64,000 nucleotides of DNA from Succinimonas amylolytica DSM 2873 (GCF_000378405.1 NZ_KB899636.1:3089-67088), one strand, 5' to 3'; counted from the first letter of the stretch, positions 8,959-18,928 are shown. A program made the numbers and translations. Notes: generated from the sequence alone by a model not told the origin.

Positions 8959-9533
8959 CTCTACCCCAAAATATAAGGCCAGCCTCGGACAGCAACCGCA
9001 TTCCGGTCTGATGAGTATACATCACCGGCTGGTTATCAGTGAAGAGAATACAACACTTTCCTCAGAGTTACTGTTTATGAGCTGTATATGCAAAGTCCGC
9101 TAAATCATTCATTCCCCAAAGCTGGTGGCTATTTTAAAGGCTTCGTGGTATCTGATTTCAGTAGAACTCTGTGTTTACCCCGAAATCAGAACTCCTGAAT
9201 TTATGGTCTTTGATTTCCCCTATATAATCACCAGTAAAATAATACTGTATGTAAATTTTACTTTATTTGCAAATAATTTTCTTTATAATGATAAAGAAAC
9301 TAACAATGTTTTTGACAGCAAGAAAATATCAAAATGCAGTACATGAAAACAAAGTCAGACCTGCCAAAGACACAAGGCATGATTAACCGGAATTCAAGAA
9401 CGGATGCATATTTACCATAATCCTGCACTATGAAATGACGAAAAACCAGCCACAGGAACTGTCAGATAATCCGGGATGTGGTCAGAGCAATCGTCGGAAA
9501 CAGCCGGTTTTCCAGATAAGGTTATACAAAAAT
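8959..9533. other. Intergenic region ahead of hicB, no gene recognised
   Basis: No convincing coding sequence is seen; a 73-codon frame at 9125-9346 has no ribosome binding site and resembles nothing. The region contains a 9-bp inverted repeat (9151-9159 with 9182-9190) and a possible promoter at 9262-9289. It is markedly AT-rich between 9220 and 9340. A hicA toxin gene would be expected ahead of hicB but cannot be found here. Confidence 0.5.
9262..9289 (+). promoter_or_regulatory. Possible promoter for hicB
   Basis: TTTATT at 9262-9267 and TATAAT at 9284-9289 are spaced by 16 bases in a very AT-rich stretch. The leader to the hicB start would be about 240 bases, which is long. Confidence 0.3.
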
Positions 9534-10028
9534 ATGGACATTAACGACTATCTTAAGTATTCAGCCAGTATTAGAAAAGGGGATCGTTTTTTCATTATCA
9601 GCATTGATGGCAACGGATGGGAAGGGGCTTTAAGTCAGGGACGGGATATGGAAGAAGCCCGCATGATGGCCAAGGAAGCTATATATGACTATATTGAAGG
9701 TCTTGTAGAGTTTAAAAAAAGAGTCCCCGTTCCGACCGTAATTGACGACGGGAGCCGGTTTATTATTGATGTCGGCTATGATACAGCTTTGAAGATTATG
9801 CTCAGAAACACCATGATTGATATGATGGTAAGGCCTGCTGAACTTGCCAGAAGACTCAAAGTCAGCAATCAGAGGCTTAACAGCATCCTAAGCTTCAGAA
9901 AAACTACCGGGCTTAATGCTCTGGCAGACTGCTTCAATGCTCTTGGAAAACCGCTAAGCATTACTCTCTGGGATCAGAGGCAAATCAACTCCAATCTGTC
10001 TGAAATTACAAAAAAGGAATATTTTTAG
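9534..10028 (+). CDS. hicB: HicB-family antitoxin, orphan
   Basis: The protein has the HicB plan. Residues 1-65 form the partial RNase-H-like fold (IISIDGNGWEGALSQGRDMEEARMMAKEAIYDYI). A linker with PVPTVIDDGSRFI follows, and the C-terminal part is a helix-turn-helix DNA-binding segment (MVRPAELARRLKVSNQRLNSIL). HicB proteins neutralise the HicA mRNA interferase and repress their own operon. I start at the ATG at 9534, where the family begins, although the frame stays open upstream to 9435. No HicA reading frame is found on either side, so this is a solitary antitoxin or a regulator that has lost its partner. A tRNA-Gly gene lies convergently just downstream. Confidence 0.8.
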   Translation: MDINDYLKYSASIRKGDRFFIISIDGNGWEGALSQGRDMEEARMMAKEAIYDYIEGLVEFKKRVPVPTVIDDGSRFIIDVGYDTALKIMLRNTMIDMMVRPAELARRLKVSNQRLNSILSFRKTTGLNALADCFNALGKPLSITLWDQRQINSNLSEITKKEYF

Positions 10029-10078
10029 CAGACTAAAGGCTTAAACGCAAAGAATCAGGAGAAACTGAAAAAAGAAAG

Positions 10079-10152
10079 TGGAGCGAGAGACGGGAATCGA
10101 ACCCGCGTATAAAGCTTGGGAAGCTTTCATTCTGCCATTGAATTACTCTCGC
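10079..10152 (-). tRNA. tRNA-Gly (anticodon TCC)
   Basis: A 74-base cloverleaf can be drawn on the minus strand. The acceptor stem GCGAGAG pairs with CTCTCGC, the discriminator is T and the 3' CCA is encoded. The anticodon loop TTCCCAA sits on an AAAGC/GCTTT stem, and the T arm reads CGGGTTCGATTCCCG. It closely resembles E. coli tRNA-Gly with anticodon UCC. Confidence 0.96.
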
Positions 10153-10164
10153 AAAGACGTGCGT

Positions 10165-10193
10165 ATGATACTTGATTAAAAACTGCGGCGCAA
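10165..10193 (-). promoter_or_regulatory. Promoter for tRNA-Gly
   Basis: On the minus strand, TTGCGC (10193-10188) and TATCAT (10170-10165) are separated by 17 bases, placing the start of transcription a few bases before the tRNA 5' end. Confidence 0.55.
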
Positions 10194-10343
10194 GGATTTT
10201 TTCATTTTTTTACGTACAGCCATCCATTCCACAACAGTTCATTAGTGATTCTGTATTTAAAGAATGCCTTTCACAGTGTTAAAATGACATGCTGTCAATT
10301 ATCGTGATCAATTCACATCCACACACTTACGGAATTTTAAGAA

Positions 10344-11759
10344 ATGGAAGTTAGAACCCGTTTTGCTCCAAGTCCTACCGGATATCTCCATGTCGGCGGC
10401 GCCAGAACCGCTCTCTACTCCTGGCTGTATGCCCACCACCACCACGGCAAATTCGTTCTCAGAATCGAAGACACCGACCGCGAACGTTCAACACAGCCGG
10501 CAATTGATGCCATTATCGAATCTATGAAATGGACCGGACTTACATGGGATGAGGGTCCTTTCTATCAGACCAAGCGCTTTGATCGCTATAATCAGGTTAT
10601 TGACGAGCTTCTCGAAAAGGGCCTGGCCTACAAATGCTACTGTAACAAGGAGCGTTTGGACAAGGTGCGCGAGGAGCAGCTTGCAAATAATGAAAAGCCC
10701 CGTTATGACGGACACTGCCGCGAAGACCATTCCGAGCACACTCCCGACGAACCGTACTGCATCCGCTTCAAAAATCCCCGCGAAGGCAAGGTAAAATTCC
10801 ATGATCTTATTCGCGGCGATATTGAATTTGACAACGCCGAGCTTGACGATCTGGTAATCCGCCGCACAGACGGCACTCCCACCTATAATTTCTGCGTCGT
10901 AATCGACGACTGGGATATGAAAATCACCCATGTTATCAGAGGGGAGGATCATATAAACAACACCCCGCGACAGATCAACATCTACAAGGCTCTCGGTGCT
11001 CCGGTTCCCGAATTCGCCCATGTATCTATGATTCTCGGTGATGACGGTGCCAAGCTTTCCAAAAGACATGGCGCGGTAAGCGTCATGCAATACCGCGACG
11101 ACGGTTTTATGCCTGAAGCTCTTATCAACTATCTGGTACGGCTGGGCTGGGGACACGGAGATCAGGAAATTTTCTCCCTGGAGGAAATGATTAACCTGTT
11201 TGCTCTGGAAAATGTCTCAAAAAGCGCTTCGGCATTCAGCTCCGACAAGCTGAAATGGATGAACCAGCACTATATAAAGACCCTGCCTCCGGAAAGAGTT
11301 GCCGAGGAGCTGGTATGGCAGATGGAGCATCTCGGAATCAACTACAGCCAGGGCCCCAGTCTGACAGAAATCGTCAAGGCCCAGGCCGAAAGATGCAAGA
11401 CTCTGAAGGAAATGGCTGAAAATTCCGTTTATTTCTATCAGGACTACACCGAATACGAACCCAAGGCCGCCAAAAAATGGTTTAAGGAAAACAGTGCTGA
11501 AGCTCTGGAGCGCTCCCTGGCAAAACTGGAGGCCGTAAGCGACTGGAAAGCCGAAAATATCGAGGAAGCTTTCAAAACTGTGGCCACTGACATGAATGTG
11601 GGACTTGGCAAGGTGGGGATGCCTCTCAGACTCGCAGTTACCGGCCGCGGCGTATCTCCGGAAATGGGCATCACCATGGAGCTCGTGGGCCGCGAAAAGA
11701 CCTTTGAGAGAATCAGAAGAACTATCGCCTATCTCCGTAGCGGCGCCACGCAAAACTGA
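10344..11759 (+). CDS. gltX: Glutamyl-tRNA synthetase
   Basis: GltX charges tRNA-Glu with glutamate. The class I signatures are clear: HVGG at residues 16-19 (the HIGH equivalent) and KLSKR at 237-241 (the KMSKS equivalent). Cys98, Cys100 and Cys125 occupy zinc-site positions of the E. coli enzyme. The fourth ligand seems shifted: position 127 is Glu, with His at 129. Length (471) matches the E. coli protein. It stands alone between tRNA-Gly and tRNA-Ala genes and has its own terminator. Confidence 0.97.
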   Translation: MEVRTRFAPSPTGYLHVGGARTALYSWLYAHHHHGKFVLRIEDTDRERSTQPAIDAIIESMKWTGLTWDEGPFYQTKRFDRYNQVIDELLEKGLAYKCYCNKERLDKVREEQLANNEKPRYDGHCREDHSEHTPDEPYCIRFKNPREGKVKFHDLIRGDIEFDNAELDDLVIRRTDGTPTYNFCVVIDDWDMKITHVIRGEDHINNTPRQINIYKALGAPVPEFAHVSMILGDDGAKLSKRHGAVSVMQYRDDGFMPEALINYLVRLGWGHGDQEIFSLEEMINLFALENVSKSASAFSSDKLKWMNQHYIKTLPPERVAEELVWQMEHLGINYSQGPSLTEIVKAQAERCKTLKEMAENSVYFYQDYTEYEPKAAKKWFKENSAEALERSLAKLEAVSDWKAENIEEAFKTVATDMNVGLGKVGMPLRLAVTGRGVSPEMGITMELVGREKTFERIRRTIAYLRSGATQN

Positions 11760-11796
11760 TTCCGGAGTCTTTCCCCCGGAAACTCCTCCTCAAACA

Positions 11797-11829
11797 CGGG
11801 AAAACAGCACCCTTTGTTTTCCCGTTTTT
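11797..11829 (+). terminator. Rho-independent terminator after gltX
   Basis: A nine-base stem, cgggaaaac at 11797-11805 with gttttcccg at 11816-11824, is followed by five T residues. Confidence 0.85.
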
Positions 11830-11926
11830 GTTTCGATAAAGATGAGGATATTTCTTGAAAAACGTCGAAAACCACCCCGAACCTAAACACTGCAAAGCCA
11901 AAATTTAAAAAATTTAAAAAAAATAT

Positions 11927-11955
11927 TTGACACGGAATATCCGTTCATGTATCAT
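11927..11955 (+). promoter_or_regulatory. Promoter for tRNA-Ala
   Basis: A perfect TTGACA at 11927-11932 and TATCAT at 11950-11955, with 17-base spacing, lie just ahead of the tRNA and downstream of a very A/T-rich tract resembling an UP element. Confidence 0.8.
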
Positions 11956-11967
11956 AAGCGGCGTTGA

Positions 11968-12043
<76 letters not shown>

Positions 12044-12332
12044 TGAAATCCGATTCCGGTTCATGATCTTGGTTTTCTTCCGTTTTTAAAGCACTTATTC
12101 TTGTTCCTTTAATTGCACTTAATTGTTTTTTCATCACATATAGCTGTATTTCCAGATCAGGCAAAATTTGGCAATCAGTACCGTCACAATAGCGTAAATG
12201 AATGTAATTACCAGTGCTCCTGTGAGCAAGATTTAACAAACTCGAGTTTTTAAACAATCTCTGTACGCCATCAAATTCAGTTTGCGGATATAATAACCGC
12301 TGTTTTCTATAACTATGCCTACGAGGATTACT

Positions 12333-13640
12333 ATGCGTCTCAATTTTTTTGCCGCGATACTGTTCTGTTCTGCAGCTTCCTGTGCCCTCGGAGATAATCT
12401 CATCGATGTTTACAACCTTGCTCAGACCAAAGATCCGGTTATTCTTAAGGCCAAAGCTCAGAGAGATGCTGCCTATGCTGCCATAAATGAAGCTGATGCT
12501 GCCAATCTGCCCCAGATCAATCTGTCAGGCAGCGCCTCATATACCAAGACAAATAAAAACGATGTCGGCACCGCATTCGTGGCAGGAGGGGCGATATCCC
12601 TGCAACAGGCCATCTGGAGACATTCAAATTTCATCCAGAGCAGCATTGCCCAGAAGACCGCCACCCAGATGGACCTTGCATACAACAATTCCAAACAGAA
12701 TCTGATTCAGCGGGTGGCTGCCGCATATTTCAATGTGCTGAATGCCATGGATACTCTTGAATACGCCCTGGCGAATCAGAAGGCGCTGAAACGCCAGCTT
12801 GACGAATCAAACCAGAGATTCAAGGTCGGTCTTATTGCCAACACCGATGTGCAGGAAGCTCAGGCCGCCTATGACCAGTCTGCAGCAGCAGTAATAATTG
12901 CCGAAAACGATGTGGCAAACAGCTTCGAAAATCTGAGACAGATTACCGGCACCTCTCATAAAGAACTGGCGAAGCTGGATATCTCCAGATTTTCCGCACC
13001 AGGAGTAAACCGCAATGCTGATTTCTGGCTTAATGTCGCCGAGGAAAACAATCTCAGTCTGCAATTCCAGATGATAGCGAAGGAAATTGCCAAGGAACAG
13101 ATATCACTGGCCCAGACCGGACACGAGCCGACTCTCGATCTCGTCGGTTCCCTGAACTCAGAATATACTGATTACAAGGAAAACTCGATTGCCCGCCAGG
13201 ACGGTACCATTAATTCCGGCACTATTGGCCTGCAGTTCAACATGCCGCTGTATTCTGGCGGTGCAGTATCAAGCCGGGTGGAGCAGGCCAAAGCCAATTA
13301 CATTGCAGCATCCGAGGAACTGGAAAACACTCACAGAACTGTGCAAAACAACCTTTACAGCAACTATAACAACATTACTGCCGCAGTCGGCACAGTAAAG
13401 GCCTACCAGCAGGGAGTTGTTTCGGCAGAGAGTGCCCTTAAGGCCACAGAAGCCGGCTACCAGGTGGGAACCCGTACCATCGTGGATGTCCTTGATGCCA
13501 CCAAGAATCTCTACAATGCCAAAAGCAACCTGGCAAACGCCCGCTACAACTACATCATGAGCTGGGTGAACCTCAGATACACTGCGGGACTGCTGTCCGA
13601 GGAGGATATCAACATCATCAATGCCGGTCTCATGCGCTAG
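12333..13640 (+). CDS. tolC: Outer-membrane efflux channel TolC
   Basis: TolC is the trimeric outer-membrane channel shared by tripartite drug efflux pumps and type I secretion systems. The product has a Sec signal (MRLNFFAAILFCSAASCALG), then the duplicated outer-membrane efflux protein repeats. The first starts at DNLIDVYNLAQTKDP and the second in the QISLAQTGHEPTLDLVGSLN half, with AGYQVGTRTIVDVLDA near the C-terminus, typical of TolC. I start at the ATG at 12333, preceded by GAGGA seven bases upstream, rather than an in-frame ATG 18 bases earlier. At about 435 residues it is slightly shorter than E. coli TolC. It ends in a good terminator and no pump genes are adjacent, as is usual for tolC. 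Confidence 0.93.
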   Translation: MRLNFFAAILFCSAASCALGDNLIDVYNLAQTKDPVILKAKAQRDAAYAAINEADAANLPQINLSGSASYTKTNKNDVGTAFVAGGAISLQQAIWRHSNFIQSSIAQKTATQMDLAYNNSKQNLIQRVAAAYFNVLNAMDTLEYALANQKALKRQLDESNQRFKVGLIANTDVQEAQAAYDQSAAAVIIAENDVANSFENLRQITGTSHKELAKLDISRFSAPGVNRNADFWLNVAEENNLSLQFQMIAKEIAKEQISLAQTGHEPTLDLVGSLNSEYTDYKENSIARQDGTINSGTIGLQFNMPLYSGGAVSSRVEQAKANYIAASEELENTHRTVQNNLYSNYNNITAAVGTVKAYQQGVVSAESALKATEAGYQVGTRTIVDVLDATKNLYNAKSNLANARYNYIMSWVNLRYTAGLLSEEDINIINAGLMR

Positions 13641-13693
13641 ACAGAACCAGAAAACGGCATTTTAAGAAGACTGAACGCCGAAAATCGGAAAAA

Positions 13694-13731
13694 ACGCCCG
13701 ACGGATTATGAAAATCCGGACGGCGTTTTTT
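13694..13731 (+). terminator. Rho-independent terminator after tolC
   Basis: acgcc (13694) pairs with ggcgt, and an inner cggatt/aatccg stem is closed by a five-base loop, with a symmetric internal loop between the two. Six T residues follow. Confidence 0.8.
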
Positions 13732-13843
13732 GCTATAACGAGTCCGGGCATATCGCTACTTCACAAAATTAACTCAAAAAATACCCTTCTCAGGCAATAA
13801 CCTTTAATATAGCAACATACACAGACATAGGAGGAAACAGCAA

Positions 13844-14281
13844 ATGGGCTTTTTTGACAAGATCAAAAGCGCAATCGGCGGCGGAGCCACCGAAGAAAAA
13901 GGGCTTATCAAAGTTACCGAAGAAGATCATAAGAATGCCATTATCAAGGAGCGTTCCGACCTGTGCAAAAAGATTTCTGATATTCCCGAGGATGAAATTG
14001 TAAAGCGCGACGGAAAGATCGATATCAATTTCAAGGGCTGGCAGATCTGCAATGTGGAAGAGCGGCAGAACAAGGATGACCGCCGTCTCGGATACCTGAA
14101 GCTTTTCAAGACCAAGAACGACAAGTTCGTATGTCAGCGCATGACCATGATCGACAGTGAGGAAAAGCACTATTACGCCGCTACTGTGGAAGATTTCCCC
14201 GCCATCAGAAACTTTTTCGGAGAAGATCGGCTGGCTCTGGCACTTTATGACATGCTGGATCGGGTATCCAAGTCCTGGTAG
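13844..14281 (+). CDS. Hypothetical cytoplasmic protein (145 aa)
   Basis: I do not recognise this protein. It begins MGFFDKIKSAIGGG, an amphipathic helix followed by a glycine run, then has a charged helical middle and a compact C-terminal part (LGYLKLFKTKNDKFVCQRMTM, and FFGEDRLALALYDMLDRVSKSW at the end). It has no signal peptide or membrane segment. A perfect AGGAGG ten bases before the ATG and a strong terminator after the stop make it a well-expressed single-gene unit. Codon use matches its neighbours. No function can be assigned. Confidence 0.85.
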   Translation: MGFFDKIKSAIGGGATEEKGLIKVTEEDHKNAIIKERSDLCKKISDIPEDEIVKRDGKIDINFKGWQICNVEERQNKDDRRLGYLKLFKTKNDKFVCQRMTMIDSEEKHYYAATVEDFPAIRNFFGEDRLALALYDMLDRVSKSW

Positions 14282-14312
14282 GAAAGCCTGTCCATTACGT
14301 TTCGGATATCAC

Positions 14313-14346
14313 AAAACTCCCGTTGTTTTCAGCGGGAGTTTTCTTT
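14313..14346 (+). terminator. Terminator after the 145-aa gene
   Basis: A perfect ten-base stem, 14313-14322 with 14333-14342, has a ten-base loop and a T-rich end (tttt ctttc). Confidence 0.8.
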
Positions 14347-14371
14347 CTGAAAAATTTATCTGAAAACAGGT

Positions 14372-14394
14372 TAAAAAACTCCCGGCAGGGAGTT
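14372..14394 (-). terminator. Terminator after hldE
   Basis: On the minus strand, aactccc pairs with gggagtt around a tgcc loop and is followed by a T-run. It serves hldE, which ends at 14459. Confidence 0.7.
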
Positions 14395-14458
14395 CTTCTG
14401 GCCCCGCCCATGCTTCTTCTGAACGGGGGCAAAGCAGGACTGCAAACTCCGGCTATTA

Positions 14459-15892
14459 TCAGTTAGTCTGCCGAATTCTGTTTATTATGGCGGTAGTGGA
14501 GCATCCTGGCTTAAAGGGAAGTATTCTGACCTCACCGCCATTAGCAATCACCTCGGCGCCTCCCGCCACATCCTCCGGCCGGTAATCTCCGCCCTTAACC
14601 AGCACATCAGGAAGCACATCAGATATCAGCTCCCGGGGAGTATCCTCTCCGAATGGAACCACCCAGTCCACTGCCTCCAGTGCTGCCAGCACCTCCATTC
14701 TGTTTTCCAGCGTGTTCACCGGACGGGATGGGCCTTTGAGTCTTCCTACTGATTCGTCGGTATTTACCGCAACAATCAGGCGGTCTCCCAGTTTTTTGGC
14801 CTCCTTGAGATAGGCTACATGACCGGCATGGATAATGTCAAAGCAACCGTTAGTCATCACTACCTTCTCACCGTGTGCCCGGGCCAGTCCCACCAGTTCC
14901 AGAAGCCGCTCCTTGGTAACCAGTCCCTCAATATGCTCTGAGGATTGTTCGTTCAGGGCATTTTTAAGCTCCTCAATACTGACAGTGGAGGTACCTATCT
15001 TGCCCACAACCACTCCGGCAGCCTTATTGGCCAAGGCACAGGCTTCAGGGAGCGAAGTTCCGGCAGCCAGACAGGCAGCCACCGTGGCTATCACCGTGTC
15101 TCCGGCACCAGTAACATCGTAGACCTCCTTGGCTGCAGTGGGAATAGTCAGCGGGGCGGCATCACGCCTGATCAGAGTCATGCCCTTTTCGGATCTGGTA
15201 ATGAGCAGCGCCCCCAGGTCATACTGGTTTACCAGCTTAAATCCCTTGTCATAAAGATCCTGTTCGTTTTCCGCATGTCCGGCCACCGCTTCGAATTCCT
15301 TGGTATTCGGAGTAATGAGATAGGCTCCGCGATACCTCTCGAAATCGGTACCTTTGGGATCGATAAGCACCTTTGCTCCGGCCTCTCTGGCAATTTCAAT
15401 CATCTTGCGAACCGATTCCAGGGCACCCTTGTCGTAGTCTGAAAAAATCACTACCGGATGCCCGGCAATTTCATCTCTTACACGGGAAAGAATCGGAGCC
15501 TGATCCGCACCCTGAAAGCCCTTTTCAAAATCCAGTCTCAAAAGCTGCTGCCCCACACTGAGAACCCGCATTTTTGTAATAGTCGGCAAGGTTCCGGAAA
15601 CCACAAAGGAGGTACGGACTTTTGAATTTTCCAGTCTGTTTTTTAAAAGCCGTCCGTTTTCGTCATTTCCGACACATCCCACCAGAGTACATCCGGCTCC
15701 CAGAGAAGAGATATTGAGAGCCACATTGGCAGCACCTCCCGGACGATCCTCACGATCCACAATCCGAACTACCGGAACCGGAGCTTCGGGGGATATTCTG
15801 GTAGCCGGCCCCTTCCAGTATCGATCAACCATCACATCACCCACCACCAGAACGGAGGCTTTGCTAAAAAGAGGCAGCTTTAACTCACTCAT
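14459..15892 (-). CDS. hldE: Bifunctional heptose-7-phosphate kinase / heptose-1-phosphate adenylyltransferase
   Basis: HldE performs two steps in making ADP-heptose for the lipopolysaccharide inner core: phosphorylation of heptose 7-phosphate at C1 and adenylylation of heptose 1-phosphate. The N-terminal half is a PfkB-type kinase (GGAANVALN at 52-60; TGAGD at 261-265, with D265 as the likely base). The C-terminal half is a nucleotidyltransferase with [12 protein letters not shown] at 347-358. Length (477) equals the E. coli enzyme. It implies LPS with a heptose-containing core. It is a single gene with its own terminator. Confidence 0.97.
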   Translation of the reverse strand: MSELKLPLFSKASVLVVGDVMVDRYWKGPATRISPEAPVPVVRIVDREDRPGGAANVALNISSLGAGCTLVGCVGNDENGRLLKNRLENSKVRTSFVVSGTLPTITKMRVLSVGQQLLRLDFEKGFQGADQAPILSRVRDEIAGHPVVIFSDYDKGALESVRKMIEIAREAGAKVLIDPKGTDFERYRGAYLITPNTKEFEAVAGHAENEQDLYDKGFKLVNQYDLGALLITRSEKGMTLIRRDAAPLTIPTAAKEVYDVTGAGDTVIATVAACLAAGTSLPEACALANKAAGVVVGKIGTSTVSIEELKNALNEQSSEHIEGLVTKERLLELVGLARAHGEKVVMTNGCFDIIHAGHVAYLKEAKKLGDRLIVAVNTDESVGRLKGPSRPVNTLENRMEVLAALEAVDWVVPFGEDTPRELISDVLPDVLVKGGDYRPEDVAGGAEVIANGGEVRILPFKPGCSTTAIINRIRQTN

Positions 15893-16303
15893 AAATATTC
15901 AACCCGTAATCAAGCCCTACAACAATGATTCCGGCTATGGAATCACCTTTCTGCCATTATAGCCGAAAACGTTTTTGTATCTTTTAAATCCATAGCACTT
16001 TCACAACTGAAAAAGCCATGAAAGCCTTGCCCCTTCATAAAAACGGCAGCCGGCGGGATAAACACCTGATCCTGCAAAAATCACCTCCCGAAGAAACTGC
16101 TGTTTTCTGATATTTTCTGTAACAATTATGTAATCATCACGTAATTATGAAACACAGCTTTAGTTTTCATGACAAGTCTCATATAATCCATACATAAACT
16201 GTAACCTTTGGCAGTAACGGCAGTTTTGAACTCTGAATGTGTTTTTTCAGCGCAGAATACACCCCAACAATTCAACGAAGGATCTTTTTACAGGTAGTAC
16301 AAA
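15893..16303. other. Divergent intergenic region hldE / sugar transporter
   Basis: No gene is seen. The AT-rich part from about 16110 to 16200 should carry the promoters of the two divergent genes; the best candidate for the transporter is at 16159-16187. No clear CRP or other operator is recognised. Confidence 0.5.
16159..16187 (+). promoter_or_regulatory. Possible promoter of the sugar transporter
   Basis: A TATAAT at 16182-16187 lies 17 bases after a weak TTTAGT at 16159-16164. The leader would be about 110 bases. Confidence 0.35.
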
Positions 16304-17722
16304 ATGACTAATAGCAACTCCAAAACGGTATTTTTCGTGTGCTTTATGGCAGCACTGGCCGGCCTGCTGTTTGGCATAGACATCGGCGTCATTGCCCAGG
16401 CCAAGGATTTTATCAAGCAGGATCTTGGCGTCAGTGACAACGTCATATCATGGGTGGTAGGCTCCATGATGGGCGGGGCCACTGCCGGCGCCCTGGTATC
16501 AGGAAAGCTTACCAGACAGCTCGGCAGAAAATATTCACTTGTTATCAGCGCCACATGCTTTGTTCTGGGAGCTCTCGGATGTGCCCTGGCCTGGAACGGA
16601 ACAGTACTTATAATTGCCAGAATCATCGTCGGAATCTCCATCGGGGTAGCCTCATTCACTGCTCCGCTTTACCTCTCGGAGGTCGCTCCCAAATCAATTC
16701 GTGGCACCATGATCACCATGTATCAGCTGCTTATCACCATCGGAATTCTGACCTCCTTTGTGGTCAACACCCTGATCAGGAATAACACCTTTACCGGCGC
16801 CGAAGGGCAGATTGCAGCGAATTTTCTGATACCGGATATCTCATTAAGCTGGAGAGCCATGCTGGGCGTCACCCTGATTCCGTCTCTGATTTTCCTGGCC
16901 GGAGTCTTCTTTCTTCCAAAATCTCCCCGCTGGCTGATTTCAAAGGGGAAAACCGAAGAGGCAAAGAAAATACTTCTGAAAATCCGTGCGTCCGAGGATG
17001 AAGCCGCCAGTGAAGCCCAGGAAATAATCAACACCGTATCTTCTCATACCGGAAGAAGCGGCTTTGCCATGTTCCGGGAAAAGCTCAATTTCAGAAAAAC
17101 AGTCTATCTGGGCATCACTCTGCAGCTTCTGCAGCAGCTGTGCGGCATTAACATCATCATGTATTTCGGACCGGAGCTCATCAAGGCTGCCGGCTATACC
17201 TCCGAATTCGCCGCCAATGTCGGCACCATCGCCATCGGTCTTACCAATGTACTGGCAACCTTCATTGCCATCGCCTACATCGATAAATGGGGCCGGAAAC
17301 CGATTCTCATAGCCGGTTATTCCATTATGGCCGTAGCTATGACGGGAGTTGCCGCCTTCATGCATTTCAATTACAGCATGGCAGCCATCATTTCGGTACT
17401 GGTATTCATCATCGCCTTCGCCTTCTCCGCAGGCCCTGTAGTATGGGTCCTCTGCTCCGAAATCCAGCCTCTTGAGGGGCGTGATTTCGGTATCACCTGT
17501 TCCACCGGTGCCAACTGGCTCTCCAATATGGCCATAGCGGCCACCTTCCTGCCGCTGCTGTCGCTGCTGGGAGCCGCTGCCACAATGCTCCTTTACGCCG
17601 TATGCTCAGTTCTGGCCATATTCCTTATCATCATGTATGTACCGGAAACCAAAGGCGTATCTCTGGAACACCTAGAGAAAAATCTTATGAACGGGGTTAA
17701 GCTGCGGGATCTGGGCAAATAG
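16304..17722 (+). CDS. MFS sugar/H+ symporter (GalP/AraE/XylE type)
   Basis: A 12-helix sugar porter of the major facilitator superfamily. Hallmarks are LGRKYSL between helices 2 and 3, PLYLSEVAPKSIRG, QQLCGINIIMYFGPE in helix 7, DKWGRKP between helices 8 and 9, and VPETKG after helix 12. Members import a hexose or pentose with a proton; the sequence alone does not tell which sugar. Similarity to the GalP/AraE group seems closest. The gene is monocistronic, with a long leader and a terminator. No catabolic genes or local regulator are adjacent to hint at the substrate. Confidence 0.9.
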   Translation: MTNSNSKTVFFVCFMAALAGLLFGIDIGVIAQAKDFIKQDLGVSDNVISWVVGSMMGGATAGALVSGKLTRQLGRKYSLVISATCFVLGALGCALAWNGTVLIIARIIVGISIGVASFTAPLYLSEVAPKSIRGTMITMYQLLITIGILTSFVVNTLIRNNTFTGAEGQIAANFLIPDISLSWRAMLGVTLIPSLIFLAGVFFLPKSPRWLISKGKTEEAKKILLKIRASEDEAASEAQEIINTVSSHTGRSGFAMFREKLNFRKTVYLGITLQLLQQLCGINIIMYFGPELIKAAGYTSEFAANVGTIAIGLTNVLATFIAIAYIDKWGRKPILIAGYSIMAVAMTGVAAFMHFNYSMAAIISVLVFIIAFAFSAGPVVWVLCSEIQPLEGRDFGITCSTGANWLSNMAIAATFLPLLSLLGAAATMLLYAVCSVLAIFLIIMYVPETKGVSLEHLEKNLMNGVKLRDLGK

Positions 17723-17747
17723 CAGCACAAGACCAGTGAATCCGATT

Positions 17748-17782
17748 CGGGCCCTGCCACAAAACGCCGGGCCCGTTTTTTT
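17748..17782 (+). terminator. Terminator after the sugar transporter
   Basis: cgggccc at 17748-17754 pairs with gggcccg at 17769-17775 and is followed by seven T residues. Confidence 0.85.
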
Positions 17783-17797
17783 ATGCCCGTTAAAATA

Positions 17798-18928
17798 TCA
17801 GTGTCTTAAATCCTCAGGTATAGGCAAGTCTTCCGCAAGCTTGCGGGGACGCTGCCCCTTCCCTTTTCTGAAGTTCTGCATCTGATAAACATAGGCCAAT
17901 ACCTGTGCCACTGCGGCAAAAAGTCCCCGCGGAATCTCCTCATCAAAATCCGTAGTGTAATATAACGAACGGGCTAAAGGAGGCGCCGGCACAATCATCA
18001 CGCTGTTTTCCCGGGCAATCTCCTTGATCTTTTCTGCAATTTCATCTACGCCCTTGGCCACAAGCACCGGGGCTCTTGACCCCTCCCGGTCGTACTTCAG
18101 AGCTACCGCATAATGAGTCGGGTTGGTAACCACCACATCAGCTTCCGGGACCTTCTTCATCATCTTGCGGTTTATTATCTGAAACATCATCTGCCGGAGA
18201 TGGGCCTTCACTTCAGGATTACCTTCCTGATTCTTGAATTCCTCCTTGACTTCCTGCTTGGTCATCTTCAGCTCTTCCTTGTGATGCCAGAGCTGGTAAG
18301 GAGCGTCCAGAAGTGCCACAGGGATCATGGCGCATACAATAAAAAGCATAGTCCAGAACATAAGGCTGACAGCCTCCCGAACCGCATAGGAGATTTCCAT
18401 GGTGGAGAAATTCAGAATGTGCTCCAGGCGACCGTGAATCAGAAAATAGCAGAATGAGGAAATAAGAAGAATCTTCAGGACTGACTTTACCAGCTCTACC
18501 ACACTGTTTGAGCTGAACACTCTTTTGATGCCATTCAGGGGATTAAGCTTGCTGAATTTCGGAGCCATGGCCTCTGCTGAAAAATTCACCCCGCCCACGG
18601 CAATACTGCCAATAACGGCACAGACAAAAACAATGGCAAACATGGCAATTATGGGCAGAGCCAGCGAGGAAACATTTTCCAGGAGCTTCTTTTCCATAAC
18701 AGCAACGTCAAAAAGCTCTGCTTTCCTGAGCACAAAACAGCGATGAATCACTTCCAATAGTGCACGGTAAAGCATCCCGGAAATCAGCCACAGGCCAACC
18801 ACCCCCGACAGAAGCACAAAAAAAGTTCCCATCTCCCGGGAACGGGCAATCTGCCCCTTCTTGCGGGATTCCTCGATTCGTCGTTCGGTTGGTTGTTCGG
18901 TTTTCTCCTGCCCGTCGGCTTCAGCCAT
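17798..18928 (-). CDS. flhB: Flagellar type III export switch protein FlhB
   Basis: FlhB is the export-gate component that switches the flagellar secretion apparatus from rod/hook to filament substrates after autocleavage. The protein starts with the typical EKTEQPTERRIEESRKKGQIARSRE, has four membrane segments between about 35 and 215, and carries the self-cleavage NPTH motif at residues 269-272. Both position and length fit Salmonella/E. coli FlhB. Unusually, it is not with flhA or other export genes. It sits 13 bases behind parE on the same strand and is probably read from the parE transcript. The flg genes at the right end of the window are 40 kb away. Confidence 0.96.
   Translation of the reverse strand: MAEADGQEKTEQPTERRIEESRKKGQIARSREMGTFFVLLSGVVGLWLISGMLYRALLEVIHRCFVLRKAELFDVAVMEKKLLENVSSLALPIIAMFAIVFVCAVIGSIAVGGVNFSAEAMAPKFSKLNPLNGIKRVFSSNSVVELVKSVLKILLISSFCYFLIHGRLEHILNFSTMEISYAVREAVSLMFWTMLFIVCAMIPVALLDAPYQLWHHKEELKMTKQEVKEEFKNQEGNPEVKAHLRQMMFQIINRKMMKKVPEADVVVTNPTHYAVALKYDREGSRAPVLVAKGVDEIAEKIKEIARENSVMIVPAPPLARSLYYTTDFDEEIPRGLFAAVAQVLAYVYQMQNFRKGKGQRPRKLAEDLPIPEDLRH

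Noticed and set aside
9125..9346. 73-codon frame in the gap before hicB
   Set aside because: No ribosome binding site, unusual composition, and it runs through the AT-rich presumed promoter of hicB.
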